This document shows positions 42,094 through 50,404 of a DNA stretch of 64,000 nucleotides, one piece after another. Source of the stretch: an uncultured Lachnospiraceae bacterium (GTDB lineage Bacteria > Bacillota > Clostridia > Lachnospirales > Lachnospiraceae). How positions within the stretch are numbered: position 1 is the stretch's first letter; each line of letters starts with the position of its first letter. The notes under the pieces are model-generated. The model did not search any database and was not told the DNA's origin. It saw nothing but the letters and a program-made list of their open reading frames with translations. Both the position numbers and the translations under genes were made by a program. Location: positions 62,001 to 126,000 of the forward strand of contig CANQPM010000007.1 of assembly GCA_947625775.1 (NCBI GenBank), written 5' to 3'.

Positions 42094-42873
42094 TTACTGC
42101 GCGGAAACTACCGCAGCCTTCATCTGCGATACATAATCGCACACAGGCTTGATACAGTCTTTTCCATACTGCGCTATAATCTTCTCAATCGCGCTGCCCA
42201 CAATCGCGCCGTCTGAGCATGACGCCATCTCCTTAGCCTGCTCGGGCGTCGCAATGCCGAAACCGATTGCGCATGGAATATCAGACACAGCCTTTACCTG
42301 CTCCACCATCTCGCTGATGTTGGTAGTTATTTTGCTTCTGACGCCCGTCACGCCAAGCGAGGAAACACAGTACAAAAATCCCTGCGCCTCCTTTGCAATC
42401 ACGCTGATACGCTCCTTTGACGTCGGCGCAATCATCGAAATAAGGTCTATTCCTGCATTAGCGCACGCGCCGCTGATCTCGTCCTTCTCCTCAAACGGCA
42501 CATCAGGCACTATAATCCCGTCAATCCCGCACTCTGCGCACTTTTTTGTAAATTTTTCCGTGCCGTATGTATATATGGGGTTCATATACGTCATAAATAC
42601 AAGCGGTATATCAGTCCTGCTGCGCACGCGCTTAACCATGTCAAAAAGCTTATCTGTCGTCGTGCCTGACTTTAAAGCCCTCTCGTCCGCCGCCTGAATA
42701 ACCACGCCTTCCGCGATAGGATCAGAAAACGGAATGCCAATCTCAATCAAATCAGCGCCCGCGTCAGCCATTTTGGGGATAAGCTCCTCCGTAGTCTCCA
42801 AGTCAGGATCTCCCCCCGTCACAAAACCGATAAACGCCTTTTTATTGTCAAATGCACTTTTTATCCTGCTCAT
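42094..42873 (-). CDS. trpA: Tryptophan synthase alpha chain
   Basis: 259 residues from ATG at 42873, chosen for GGAGGT upstream; the frame extends further into the repeat element but without a start signal. FIGFVTGGDPDLETTEELIP, the catalytic glutamate in DLIEIGIPFSDP, and IAEGVVIQ are present; the second acidic residue is Glu in AEG where many enzymes have Asp. PFEEKDEISGACANAGIDLI and GVRSKITTNISEMV also match. It cleaves indole-3-glycerol phosphate and feeds indole to TrpB. The gene is separated from trpB by 309 bp of repeat DNA. Confidence 0.93.
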   Translation of the reverse strand: MSRIKSAFDNKKAFIGFVTGGDPDLETTEELIPKMADAGADLIEIGIPFSDPIAEGVVIQAADERALKSGTTTDKLFDMVKRVRSRTDIPLVFMTYMNPIYTYGTEKFTKKCAECGIDGIIVPDVPFEEKDEISGACANAGIDLISMIAPTSKERISVIAKEAQGFLYCVSSLGVTGVRSKITTNISEMVEQVKAVSDIPCAIGFGIATPEQAKEMASCSDGAIVGSAIEKIIAQYGKDCIKPVCDYVSQMKAAVVSAQ

Positions 42874-42925
42874 CTTATACCTCCATAACCTCGCTCTGTG
42901 AAATATATAATATATAACTACGAAA

Positions 42926-43084
42926 CATGTTCTAAACCGTCCGAATTTAGTCAAATATACAAAATCGCGTTAATGTACTGCAACACAAATATAGTACATA
43001 GGTTCTTTGCAAAGAACCGCCTATTTTGTATATTTCATTTAAATTCTATGTTACTAAATAGAGTTTTTCAAATGCCTAATATAT
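42926..43084 (-). repeat. Interspersed palindromic element, copy 3, between trpB and trpA
   Basis: It begins ATGTTCTAAACCGTCCGAAT, with arms CAAATATACAAAAT and ATTTTGTATATTTC, a different centre (TACTGCAACACAAATATAGTA and GGTTCTTTGCAAAGAACC hairpins), and the right flank AATTCTATG..AATAGAGTTTTTCAAATGCC. It has the same outer design as the copies at 15201 and 15379. Confidence 0.75.
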
Positions 43085-43096
43085 GTAAATCATTCA

Positions 43097-43184
43097 AGAA
43101 AAACGCCGCCCCTGCGTTTTTCCTAAACATTTAGGAAGTCTTAGGCAGCATGCCCTTTGCTGCCTTAGAGTTCCTTAATGTTTT
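43097..43184 (-). repeat. Hairpin unit, family 2, copy at the end of trpB
   Basis: GAAAAACGC..GCGTTTTTC then AAACATTTAGGAAGTCTTAG, GGCAGCA..TGCTGCC and TTAGAGTTCCTTAATGTTT. It is nearly the same as 4089-4173 over about 85 bases, and it overlaps the trpB stop codon. Confidence 0.7.
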
Positions 43185-44373
43185 ATTCAAAAATCTGCAC
43201 TCCTCTGTACCTTGCAATCGCCGCCACGTCTTTGTCACCGCGTCCAGAGATATTTACAACTATTATCTGATCCTTTCCCATAGTAGGCGCAAGCTTTCTC
43301 GCATAGGCAACGGCATGTGCGCTCTCAATGGCAGGGATTATTCCCTCAGTCCTCGAAAGATACTCAAAAGCGTCAACAGCCTCCTCGTCCGTAATCGGCA
43401 CGTACTGCGCGCGCCCTGTCTCATAAAGATTTGCATGCTCAGGTCCTATTCCCGGATAGTCAAGTCCCGCCGAAATAGAATACACAGGTGCAATCTGCCC
43501 GTACTCGTCCTGACAAAACAGCGACTTCATTCCATGGAAAATTCCCACGCTGCCGTTTGCGATTGTCGCCGCATTCTTTGAATTATCAACACCAAGCCCC
43601 GCCGCCTCGCAGCCTATCAATCTGACACTCGTGTCAGGTATAAACTCGTAAAACGCGCCCATAGCGTTGCTGCCGCCGCCTACGCACGCAATCACGGCAT
43701 CAGGGAGCTTCCCCTCCGCCTCCATAAGCTGCGCCTTTATCTCCTCCCCGATTATTTTCTGGAAATCCCTCACAATCATCGGAAAAGGATGCGGTCCCAT
43801 CACAGAACCAAGCACATAAAGCGTATCGTCCATTCTCGACGCCCATTCACGCATCGTCTCATTTACAGCATCCTTAAGCGTCATAGTACCCGTCGTCACA
43901 GGATGAACCTTCGCGCCGAGAAGCTCCATACGATAACAGTTGAGCACCTGCCTGTCAGTGTCCTCCTTGCCCATGAAAATTTCACATTCCATATCCATAA
44001 GCGCCGCCGCCGTAGCCGTGGCAACGCCATGCTGCCCCGCTCCCGTTTCCGCTATAACGCGGGTCTTTCCCATCTTCTTTGCAAGCAGCACCTGTCCCAG
44101 CACATTGTTAATCTTATGCGAGCCAGTATGGTTTAAATCCTCACGCTTTAAGTAAATCTTCGCGCCGCCCAAATCCCTTGTCATCTTATCTGCATAGTAC
44201 AAAAGCGACGGTCTGCCAGCGTACTTTACCAAAAGGTCATTCAGCTCTCTCTTAAAATCCGCGTCATTTTTGTATTTCTCATATTCCCTTTCAAGCTCCT
44301 GAACCGCTGGAATAAGCGTCTCGGGAATATACTGTCCTCCGTACAATCCATATCTTCCTTTTTTTTCGCCCAT
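43183..44373 (-). CDS. trpB: Tryptophan synthase beta chain
   Basis: 396 residues, TrpB1 type. [20 protein letters not shown] at the start, the PLP lysine K87 in [11 protein letters not shown], phosphate-binding [19 protein letters not shown] and the C-terminal [10 protein letters not shown] are all intact. It condenses indole with serine. GAGGAG precedes ATG at 44373, with a 124-bp gap after trpF. Confidence 0.95.
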   Translation of the reverse strand: MGEKKGRYGLYGGQYIPETLIPAVQELEREYEKYKNDADFKRELNDLLVKYAGRPSLLYYADKMTRDLGGAKIYLKREDLNHTGSHKINNVLGQVLLAKKMGKTRVIAETGAGQHGVATATAAALMDMECEIFMGKEDTDRQVLNCYRMELLGAKVHPVTTGTMTLKDAVNETMREWASRMDDTLYVLGSVMGPHPFPMIVRDFQKIIGEEIKAQLMEAEGKLPDAVIACVGGGSNAMGAFYEFIPDTSVRLIGCEAAGLGVDNSKNAATIANGSVGIFHGMKSLFCQDEYGQIAPVYSISAGLDYPGIGPEHANLYETGRAQYVPITDEEAVDAFEYLSRTEGIIPAIESAHAVAYARKLAPTMGKDQIIVVNISGRGDKDVAAIARYRGVQIFE

Positions 44374-44497
44374 TTTTTCTCCTCATTTCTGTGCCGCATT
44401 CATCAAATGCCCAAACAATTTACAAGCCCGTGCCGCAGCACCCGCACAAGCTGTTTCAATTCTGCCGCTCCCTCGCTGCCTTAACCACTCATTTATA

Positions 44498-45139
44498 TCA
44501 AACAGCCCTAACCTGTTCAATAAACATTCTTATTTTCTCCTCGTCCTTCACGCCGTCAGTCTCAACCCCCGTACTAACGTCCACACAGTAACACCCAAGC
44601 CGCCCCAAAACCTCACGCACATTAGACGCGTCAAGACCTCCCGCAAGAAAAAACGGCTTCACCGCCCTGCCATTCTGCGCCATCACATCAAGACTCTCCT
44701 GCAGCACCTCCAAAGGAAACCTCACTCCCGTGCCGCCAAGCTCGCCCTTTTTGTAAGTGTCAAAAAGCATAAAATCCGCCGCCTCCGACATCCTCTCCGT
44801 CACCTGCCGCGCACTTTGCACCTTCGTCGCCTTTATGACAACAGTGTCAGTTTCCTCTTTCACCTTCCTGATGTATTCCTCCGACTCGTCGCCATGAAGC
44901 TGCACACAGTCAATAATCCCCCTCCTGCACAGACTTATAACATGCCCAATCGGCTCATCCACAAACACCCCCACAGCCCTAATACGCTTATCAAGCCGTT
45001 TCTTCATATCACAAGCCTGCTCATCCGTAACAAAGCGCCTAGTATTTGCAAACACAAACCCCACATACTCAGGCAGATACCTGTTCACCTTATCCACGTC
45101 ATCAACCGTCTTCAACCCGCAAATTTTAACCCCAGTCAT
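44498..45139 (-). CDS. trpF: Phosphoribosylanthranilate isomerase
   Basis: 213 residues. VKICGLKTVDDV with the catalytic cysteine, YVGFVFANTRRFV, VGVFVDEPIGHV, CVQLHGDES, the aspartate in FMLFDTYKKGELGGTG, and PFFLAGGLDASNV are standard TrpF motifs. The trpC gene lies upstream but separated by 392 bp holding palindrome B. GAAGGTGG just precedes ATG. Confidence 0.94.
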   Translation of the reverse strand: MTGVKICGLKTVDDVDKVNRYLPEYVGFVFANTRRFVTDEQACDMKKRLDKRIRAVGVFVDEPIGHVISLCRRGIIDCVQLHGDESEEYIRKVKEETDTVVIKATKVQSARQVTERMSEAADFMLFDTYKKGELGGTGVRFPLEVLQESLDVMAQNGRAVKPFFLAGGLDASNVREVLGRLGCYCVDVSTGVETDGVKDEEKIRMFIEQVRAV

Positions 45140-45286
45140 ACCACCTTCACCATTCCAAAAACAATATAAACATTCCCCTAACTCTTCCCGCCAACACCAA
45201 CATAATTATTAACGCCAACCTCATAGCCAGCACCAACATCATTGCCAACACAAGCACCAACATCATCGCCAACATTCACAACCTAA

Positions 45287-45519
45287 GAAGTCCGTCGGCT
45301 ATGTCAGTGCGCCGTGCCTTGGTGGAGAATGGAGAATTTCCTTATGTAATGCGAGAACACCCAGGCGGAAATTTGCACGGATGCAAATTTCAGGCGCGAC
45401 TGCGGCACGGACGCCGCACTCGCGCCGACGCCGACCGCCAGAGAACACCTCCCCGCATTACATTAGGAAATTCCCATTCGCAACCACGGTACGGCGCACT
45501 GACATAGCCGACGGACTTC
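45287..45519. repeat. Large nested palindrome B (233 bp), between trpC and trpF
   Basis: The outer arms, 29 bases beginning GAAGTCCGTCGGCTATGTC, are a perfect inverted repeat, with more pairing inward. Second stem: GAGAATTTCCTTATGTAATG against CATTACATTAGGAAATTCCC. Third: GGCGG against CCGCC. The centre carries two hairpins, GAAATTTGCA/TGCAAATTTC and GGCGCGACTGCGGC/GCCGCACTCGCGCC. Flanking DNA (45140-45286) shows ACCAACA-rich simple repeats and no gene. Confidence 0.8.
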
Positions 45520-45531
45520 GCCCTCTTGCCA

Positions 45532-46317
45532 CTACCCCCTCAACTCATCCAGCATCTTTTTCTTGTTCTCACTCCGCATAAGCGTCTCACCTATAAGCAC
45601 CCCATCCACACCAGCTTTCCTCAGCCTCCTGATATCCTCCGCCGTCTTAATCCCGCTCTCAGCCACAAACAAAATATCACTCGGCACAAGCCCACGCAGC
45701 CTAATACTGTTATTAATATCCACCTCAAATGTCCGCAAGTCCCTATTATTCACGCCAATCATCCTCGCCCCAGCAGCCATAGCGCTTCTAATCTCCGCCT
45801 CATCATGCGCCTCCACCAAAGCCGAAAGCCCCAGCCCATCACAAACACTCTTGTATCTCTTAATCGTATCCGTATCAAGCAACGCCGCAATCAACAACAC
45901 ACACGACGCCCCCAAAAGCTTAGCCTCATAAATCTGATACTCGTCAATAATAAAGTCCTTCCTAATAGTCGGAATGGAAACATCCCTGCTTATGCTTTTA
46001 AGGTACTCATCATCACCCTTAAAATAATCAGGCTCCGTCAGCACAGATATACAGTCCGCCCCCGCACGCTCATAATCCCGCGCAATCTCCAGATAAGGAA
46101 AATCCTCCGCAATAATCCCCTTAGATGGCGACGCCTTTTTTACCTCACAGATAAAGCTTATGCCGTCCTTAGCAATCGCCCTTTCAAACGGAAACTCAAA
46201 TTTCCCTTCCTCCTGCGCCTTTTTCAACGCCTCCGCCTTTACAGCCTCAAACGGCACCTGCGCCTTTTTCTTATCCACCCTTACCCTAGTAGCCTTCGCC
46301 AAATCATCTAATATCAT
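45532..46317 (-). CDS. trpC: Indole-3-glycerol phosphate synthase
   Basis: 261 residues. FICEVKKASPSKGIIAEDFP carries the catalytic lysine; DYERAGADCISVLTEPDYFKG, IRKDFIIDEYQIYEAKLLGA, IGVNNRDLRTFEVDI and VAESGIKTAEDIRRLRKAGVD complete the barrel signatures. It converts carboxyphenylamino-deoxyribulose phosphate to indoleglycerol phosphate. A long open frame on the opposite strand over the same stretch is a codon-bias shadow. Confidence 0.95.
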   Translation of the reverse strand: MILDDLAKATRVRVDKKKAQVPFEAVKAEALKKAQEEGKFEFPFERAIAKDGISFICEVKKASPSKGIIAEDFPYLEIARDYERAGADCISVLTEPDYFKGDDEYLKSISRDVSIPTIRKDFIIDEYQIYEAKLLGASCVLLIAALLDTDTIKRYKSVCDGLGLSALVEAHDEAEIRSAMAAGARMIGVNNRDLRTFEVDINNSIRLRGLVPSDILFVAESGIKTAEDIRRLRKAGVDGVLIGETLMRSENKKKMLDELRG

Positions 46318-46402
46318 AACCTTCCCCCATACCGCTCATATCAGCCCAAACCGCCGCAAAGCACCATTTTCGCAAAACCGCCGCCATCACATAAACGCCT
46401 TA

Positions 46403-47413
46403 CTACTCATTCGTAAGCTTCACAAATTCCTTAAGCTTTTCATACGCCTTGCCGCTCTTTATAGTCTCACGCGCTATATTTATACCCTCCTCAATAGAGC
46501 CAGCGCCGCCAGCCAGATATATCCCCGCGCCCGCATTCATAAGCACAGCGTCCGCCTTTGCGTCAGTACACTCACCCTTTAAAATGCTCTCAGTAATCTT
46601 CGCGTTTGCCGCGCCGTCGCCGCCAACCAAGTCAGACTTGCTGCTCCTCTTAAACCCAAACTGCTCAGGCGTAAGCTCATATTTCTTATACTCGCCATTA
46701 TTAAGCTCCACACACGTAGTCGGCGCGCCCACGGAAATCTCATCAAGTCTGTCCTGCCCGTAAACCACAAGCGCACGCTTTACGCCAAGCTTCTCAAGCA
46801 CATGCGCCATAGGCTCTACAAGCTCCTCGCTGTACACGCCCATAAGCTCCAGATTCGCGCCAGCGGGATTTGCAAGCGGTCCCAAAATATTGAACACTGT
46901 CCTTATGCCAAGCGCCTTTCTCACAGGACCTACAAAACGCATAGCCGCGTGGTACTTCTGCGCAAACATAAAGCAGATATTTCCCTTTTTCAGAACCTCC
47001 GCGTTCTTATCAGGCTCAAGGTCAAGCTTTACTCCGAGCGCCTCAAGACAGTCAGCCGCTCCGCTCCTGCTCGAAACGCTCCTATTGCCGTGCTTTGCCA
47101 CCTTGTAGCCTGCCGCCGCTACGACTATGGATGCCGTCGTGCTTATGTTTATCGAATTTGCCTCGTCGCCGCCAGTTCCTACTATTTCAAGCACGTCGCC
47201 CTCCACAGGCACCTTTATCCCATGCTTTCTCATGCCCTTGGCAAACGCCGAAATCTCCTCAACCGTCTCGCCCTTCATGCGCAGCGCCGTCAGAAACGCC
47301 GCCATATTCATCTGCTGCGCCTCGCCGCTCATTATCTCGTCCATTACCTGCTCAGCCTCCGCCGCCGTCAGGTTTTTCCTCTCCACTACCTTTGCCGTTG
47401 CCTCTACTATCAT
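46403..47413 (-). CDS. trpD: Anthranilate phosphoribosyltransferase
   Basis: 336 residues. LEIVGTGGDEANSINISTTA (PRPP site), KHGNRSVSSRSGAADCLEAL, FMFAQKYHAAMRFVGPVRKA (anthranilate tunnel) and NILGPLANPAGA are diagnostic. It joins anthranilate to PRPP. AAAGGAG precedes ATG at 47413. TrpG is a separate upstream gene, not fused to it. Confidence 0.95.
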   Translation of the reverse strand: MIVEATAKVVERKNLTAAEAEQVMDEIMSGEAQQMNMAAFLTALRMKGETVEEISAFAKGMRKHGIKVPVEGDVLEIVGTGGDEANSINISTTASIVVAAAGYKVAKHGNRSVSSRSGAADCLEALGVKLDLEPDKNAEVLKKGNICFMFAQKYHAAMRFVGPVRKALGIRTVFNILGPLANPAGANLELMGVYSEELVEPMAHVLEKLGVKRALVVYGQDRLDEISVGAPTTCVELNNGEYKKYELTPEQFGFKRSSKSDLVGGDGAANAKITESILKGECTDAKADAVLMNAGAGIYLAGGAGSIEEGINIARETIKSGKAYEKLKEFVKLTNE

Positions 47414-47474
47414 TTTTACTGCTCCTTTCCTTTCGCTGATATACAGCCTGTCATATTATATTTTTCATTTACAT

Positions 47475-48056
47475 TTATATTGATAAAAAATTTTTCACCA
47501 TATCCTTGCCCGCAGGCGTCATTATCGACTCAGGGTGAAACTGCAGCCCGAAAATTTTTCCGTTTTTATGCTGCACCGCCATCACCACGCCCGCATCGTC
47601 CGCCGCCGTGACCTCAAGCGTCTCTGGGATAAAATTCCTGTCAGCCACGAGCGAGTGGTATCTTGCCACGTCAAGCTCCTTTGAAAGCCCCTTGAATATC
47701 GGGCATTTCGTGTCTATTGTCACTCTGCTCTGCTTTCCGTGCATAAGCTCTGGCGCATATGTTATCCTGCCGCCAAGCGCCTCACAGATTGCCTGATGCC
47801 CGAGGCACACGCCGAGCAACGGGATTGTCCCGTCATCATTCACGGCGCGTATGAGCTCCTCGCATATGCCCGCGTCAGAAGGCTTGCCAGGTCCCGGCGA
47901 AAGCACTATATGCGACGGCGAAAGCGAAAGTATCTCGTCAACTGTCATTTCGTCATTGCGTATAACCTTAAGCTCCTCTTTCCCACCAATCAGCTCGCCG
48001 ATTGCCTGAACAAGATTAAACGAAAAGCTGTCGTAATTGTCAACAAGTAAAATCAT
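47475..48056 (-). CDS. trpG: Anthranilate synthase glutamine amidotransferase subunit
   Basis: 193 residues. ILLVDNYDSFSFNLVQ at the start, SPGPGKPSDAGIC (oxyanion loop), nucleophile cysteine in LLGVCLGHQAICEALGG, and the His-Glu pair in FGLQFHPESIMT form an intact class I amidotransferase. It supplies ammonia to TrpE. It starts 52 bp after the trpE stop. In some bacteria such a subunit also serves PabB; no pab gene is present here. Confidence 0.94.
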   Translation of the reverse strand: MILLVDNYDSFSFNLVQAIGELIGGKEELKVIRNDEMTVDEILSLSPSHIVLSPGPGKPSDAGICEELIRAVNDDGTIPLLGVCLGHQAICEALGGRITYAPELMHGKQSRVTIDTKCPIFKGLSKELDVARYHSLVADRNFIPETLEVTAADDAGVVMAVQHKNGKIFGLQFHPESIMTPAGKDMVKNFLSI

Positions 48057-48108
48057 TTAAACACGTCACCTCTATTCTAATAATATAATGGTCTTAATAA
48101 TCAAAATA

Positions 48109-49572
48109 TCAGCGCTTTTGACCGCAAAATTCTTCTGTCAGTCTTATCGCTTCTATTACGGCTCCTGCCTTATTTGCACATTCCTGATACTCATTTTCGG
48201 GTATTGAGTCCGCCACAATGCCCGCGCCTGCCTGCACAAACACCTTTTTTCCTTTTTTAACCGCTGTCCTTATAGCAATGCACACGTCAAGGTTTCCGCT
48301 GAAATCAAGGTAGCCGATAGCCCCGCCGTAAACTCCCCTCGGCACGGGCTCAAGCTCGTCAATTATCTCGCACGCCCTGAATTTCGGCGCGCCCGAAAGC
48401 GTTCCCGCGGGGAGCAGCGCCTCGATTGTGTCAGGACACGTTTTCCCCTCGGCAATCGTGCCAGTAACAGTGCTTGCGATATGCATTACCTTTGAAAACC
48501 TGTGGATTGCCATATAGTCGTCAACCTTGACGCTGCCGTACTCTGAAATGCGCCCGAGGTCGTTTCTCGCAAGGTCTACAAGCATATTGTGCTCGGCGCA
48601 CTCCTTTTTATCGGCAAGAAGCTCATGCTCAAGCGCTATATCCTCCTCCTTGTCTTTTCCGCGTTTTCTCGTGCCCGCGACAGGGAAGGTCATAAGCTTT
48701 TTGTCGGTGAGCTTCACCATCGTTTCAGGCGAAGTGCCCGCAATCTGCATATCGTTTATCTGCATATAGTACATATACGGCGACGGGTTTGTCGTGCGCA
48801 GCACCCTGTACGCGTTTAAAAGGCTGCCGTCGTAATCCGCCTCAAACCTCCTCGAAATAACACCCTGGAAAATGTCGCCCTCCCTGATGTAATGCTTTGT
48901 CTTTTCAACCATTTGGCAATATTCTTCTTTGCTGAGGTTGCACGTAAACTTTGGCGCGGGGAGTGGCTCCTCATATGGCGCGGGCTCAGTGATTCTGAGC
49001 GTTTCCACGAACGCATGCAGCTCCTCCACTGCCCTGTCGTAGCCTGCCTTTCCGTCGGCGGTCCTCGCGTTTACGATAATGCAGAGTGTACGGCGCAGCT
49101 GGTCAAAAACGATTAGCTTGTCGAACATCATAAGCTCGAAGTCATTTACGTCGCTCTGCTTGATTTTTAGCTTTGGCTCGGCGTACTGTATCATTTCATA
49201 CGCAAAGTACCCGACAAGCCCGCCCGTAAATGTCGGAAGCCCCTCTATCTGCGGTGAGCGGTATTTTTCAAGTATGCTCTGCAGCGCGGCTTTCGGCTTG
49301 CCCTCCTGTATGCGCACCATTCCGTTTTCCTTTACCTTAGTTATGCCGTTTTTGCATGAAACGTTAAGCTTGGGGTGATAGCCCAAAAATGAATATCTGC
49401 CCAAATTGCCGCCCTCCACGCTCTCCAGAAGGAAATACTGCTCGTCAAGCGCCGCAAGCTTTCGCAGCATAAGTATCGGCGTGGTGTCGTCAGCCAGAAT
49501 TTCCATGCATACCGGAACGTATGTGTAATCCTTTTCGTACTGCTTTACCTGTTCATATGTCGGCTTAATCAT
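48109..49572 (-). CDS. trpE: Anthranilate synthase component I
   Basis: 487 residues. The feedback site LLESVEGGNLGRYS (L48 onward) that binds tryptophan is intact. The chorismate domain shows EGDIFQGVISRRFEADYDG, YMYYMQINDMQIAGTSPETM, FPVAGTRKRGKDKEED, ELLADKKECAEHNMLVDLAR and TVTGTIAEGKTCPDTIEALL. First gene of the operon, read from the T-box-controlled promoter at 50027-50055. AAGAGGTAAAAAG precedes the ATG. Confidence 0.95.
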   Translation of the reverse strand: MIKPTYEQVKQYEKDYTYVPVCMEILADDTTPILMLRKLAALDEQYFLLESVEGGNLGRYSFLGYHPKLNVSCKNGITKVKENGMVRIQEGKPKAALQSILEKYRSPQIEGLPTFTGGLVGYFAYEMIQYAEPKLKIKQSDVNDFELMMFDKLIVFDQLRRTLCIIVNARTADGKAGYDRAVEELHAFVETLRITEPAPYEEPLPAPKFTCNLSKEEYCQMVEKTKHYIREGDIFQGVISRRFEADYDGSLLNAYRVLRTTNPSPYMYYMQINDMQIAGTSPETMVKLTDKKLMTFPVAGTRKRGKDKEEDIALEHELLADKKECAEHNMLVDLARNDLGRISEYGSVKVDDYMAIHRFSKVMHIASTVTGTIAEGKTCPDTIEALLPAGTLSGAPKFRACEIIDELEPVPRGVYGGAIGYLDFSGNLDVCIAIRTAVKKGKKVFVQAGAGIVADSIPENEYQECANKAGAVIEAIRLTEEFCGQKR

Positions 49573-49730
49573 CTTTTTACCTCTTTTCCGCTTTTATTTT
49601 AGCGCATATTGTTTTCAGTAATATCTCGTATATGATGGCAAAATGTTCTCTAAAACGCCTTCACTTGACGTGTGAAAAAGGGCTGCTCCGCCGCTTAATC
49701 AATTAATTTCAAAACATATGCGCCAAATAC

Positions 49731-50008
49731 ATCAAAAAAGCTTCTGTCCTAAATACTTAGGACAGAAGCTTATAATAAACCTCTGCGGTGCCACCTAAAT
49801 TGATGTATCGAAATACATCCTCTCTGCACGTACCATCATACGTCTTCCTCTATAACGGGTGGAAATCCCGTCGGGCATTACTAGAGCATACGCTCGTTAC
49901 TCCCGCCTTCCCAAGTCCATTCCCCGCATCATCGACTGCCACACTCACACCGCCTGCGGCTCTCTGAAAATCTCATATTGCGCGTACTATTCTTGGTCAT
50001 CAGTTTGA
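49731..50008 (-). ncRNA. T-box riboswitch, tRNA-Trp specific, with terminator
   Basis: Minus-strand leader of trpE. The T-box sequence AGGTGGCACCGCAGAGG lies at 49780-49796 (plus coordinates). Upstream are AGTA (in GAATAGTACGCG, about 49985-49996), AGAGAG, GGTGTGAG, and the specifier loop GAATGGAC with UGG at 49917-49919, decoding tryptophan. Downstream is a terminator stem AAGCTTCTGTCCTAA with TTAGGACAGAAGCTT (49738-49771) followed by TTTTTTGAT. Uncharged tRNA-Trp should pair with the T-box and prevent termination, switching the trp genes on. Confidence 0.93.
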
Positions 50009-50026
50009 AATATTTATTCTTTACTT

Positions 50027-50055
50027 ATAATATTCCCTTTGCTCGGCGATGTCAA
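50027..50055 (-). promoter_or_regulatory. trp operon promoter
   Basis: TTGACA (50050-50055), 17-base spacer, TATTAT (50027-50032) on the minus strand, placing the start about 8 bases downstream at the head of the T-box leader. It lies inside the target duplication, so a second copy exists at 52183-52211. Confidence 0.85.
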
Positions 50056-50105
50056 GGAAATTTTTAAACTTTTTTACCTCTTTTTACCTCTGTTTTTTAT
50101 TTCCA

Positions 50106-50236
50106 CTAGACAAACTTCACAAGGTCGTCAACGCTTTTTCTCTTAGGCGCATCAGGAGCTTCGTCCGCATATCCGACTGCGACAAGCGCGGCTACCCTCT
50201 GCCCCTCGTCAATGCCAAGTATCTCTGCAACCTTGC
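50106..50236 (-). pseudogene. Duplicated 3' fragment of the nitroreductase gene
   Basis: The last 43 codons or so of the nitroreductase at 52262, including the TAG stop, repeated on the left side of the insertion sequence. It has no start and arose from target duplication. Confidence 0.85.
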
Positions 50237-50334
50237 CCCGTCTTTGGTAGTTAACGCCATATTTTTTAGAACCAAAACTTATATATCTCTCTTACAAATG
50301 CCCATTTATTCAGGCTTTTTCTATTTTCCAAAAT

Positions 50335-50364
50335 ACTTGCAAAATTTATTTTTATGTGTTATAA
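50335..50364 (+). promoter_or_regulatory. Transposase promoter
   Basis: TTGCAA (50335-50340), 18-base spacer, TATAAT (50359-50364), 40 bases before the transposase start. Confidence 0.6.
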
Positions 50365-50404
50365 TAATGGCGTTAGTGGCGTTATATACAGAAAGGTGGT
50401 TCTT

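Larger units (their letters stand above)
50025..50236. repeat. 212-bp target duplication, left copy
   Basis: Identical, as far as compared base by base, to 52181-52392. It holds the trp promoter and the last 131 bp of the nitroreductase gene. The boundary is sharp: flanking bases differ on both sides of each copy. Confidence 0.9.

Noticed and set aside
45526-46311. Long open frame on the plus strand across trpC
   Set aside because: It mirrors trpC on the other strand, is rich in basic residues and prolines, and has no ribosome site; trpC itself has full family motifs. A codon-bias shadow.
50354-50404. Upstream in-frame extension of the transposase
   Set aside because: It would overlap the TATAAT promoter; the ATG at 50405 has the ribosome site.
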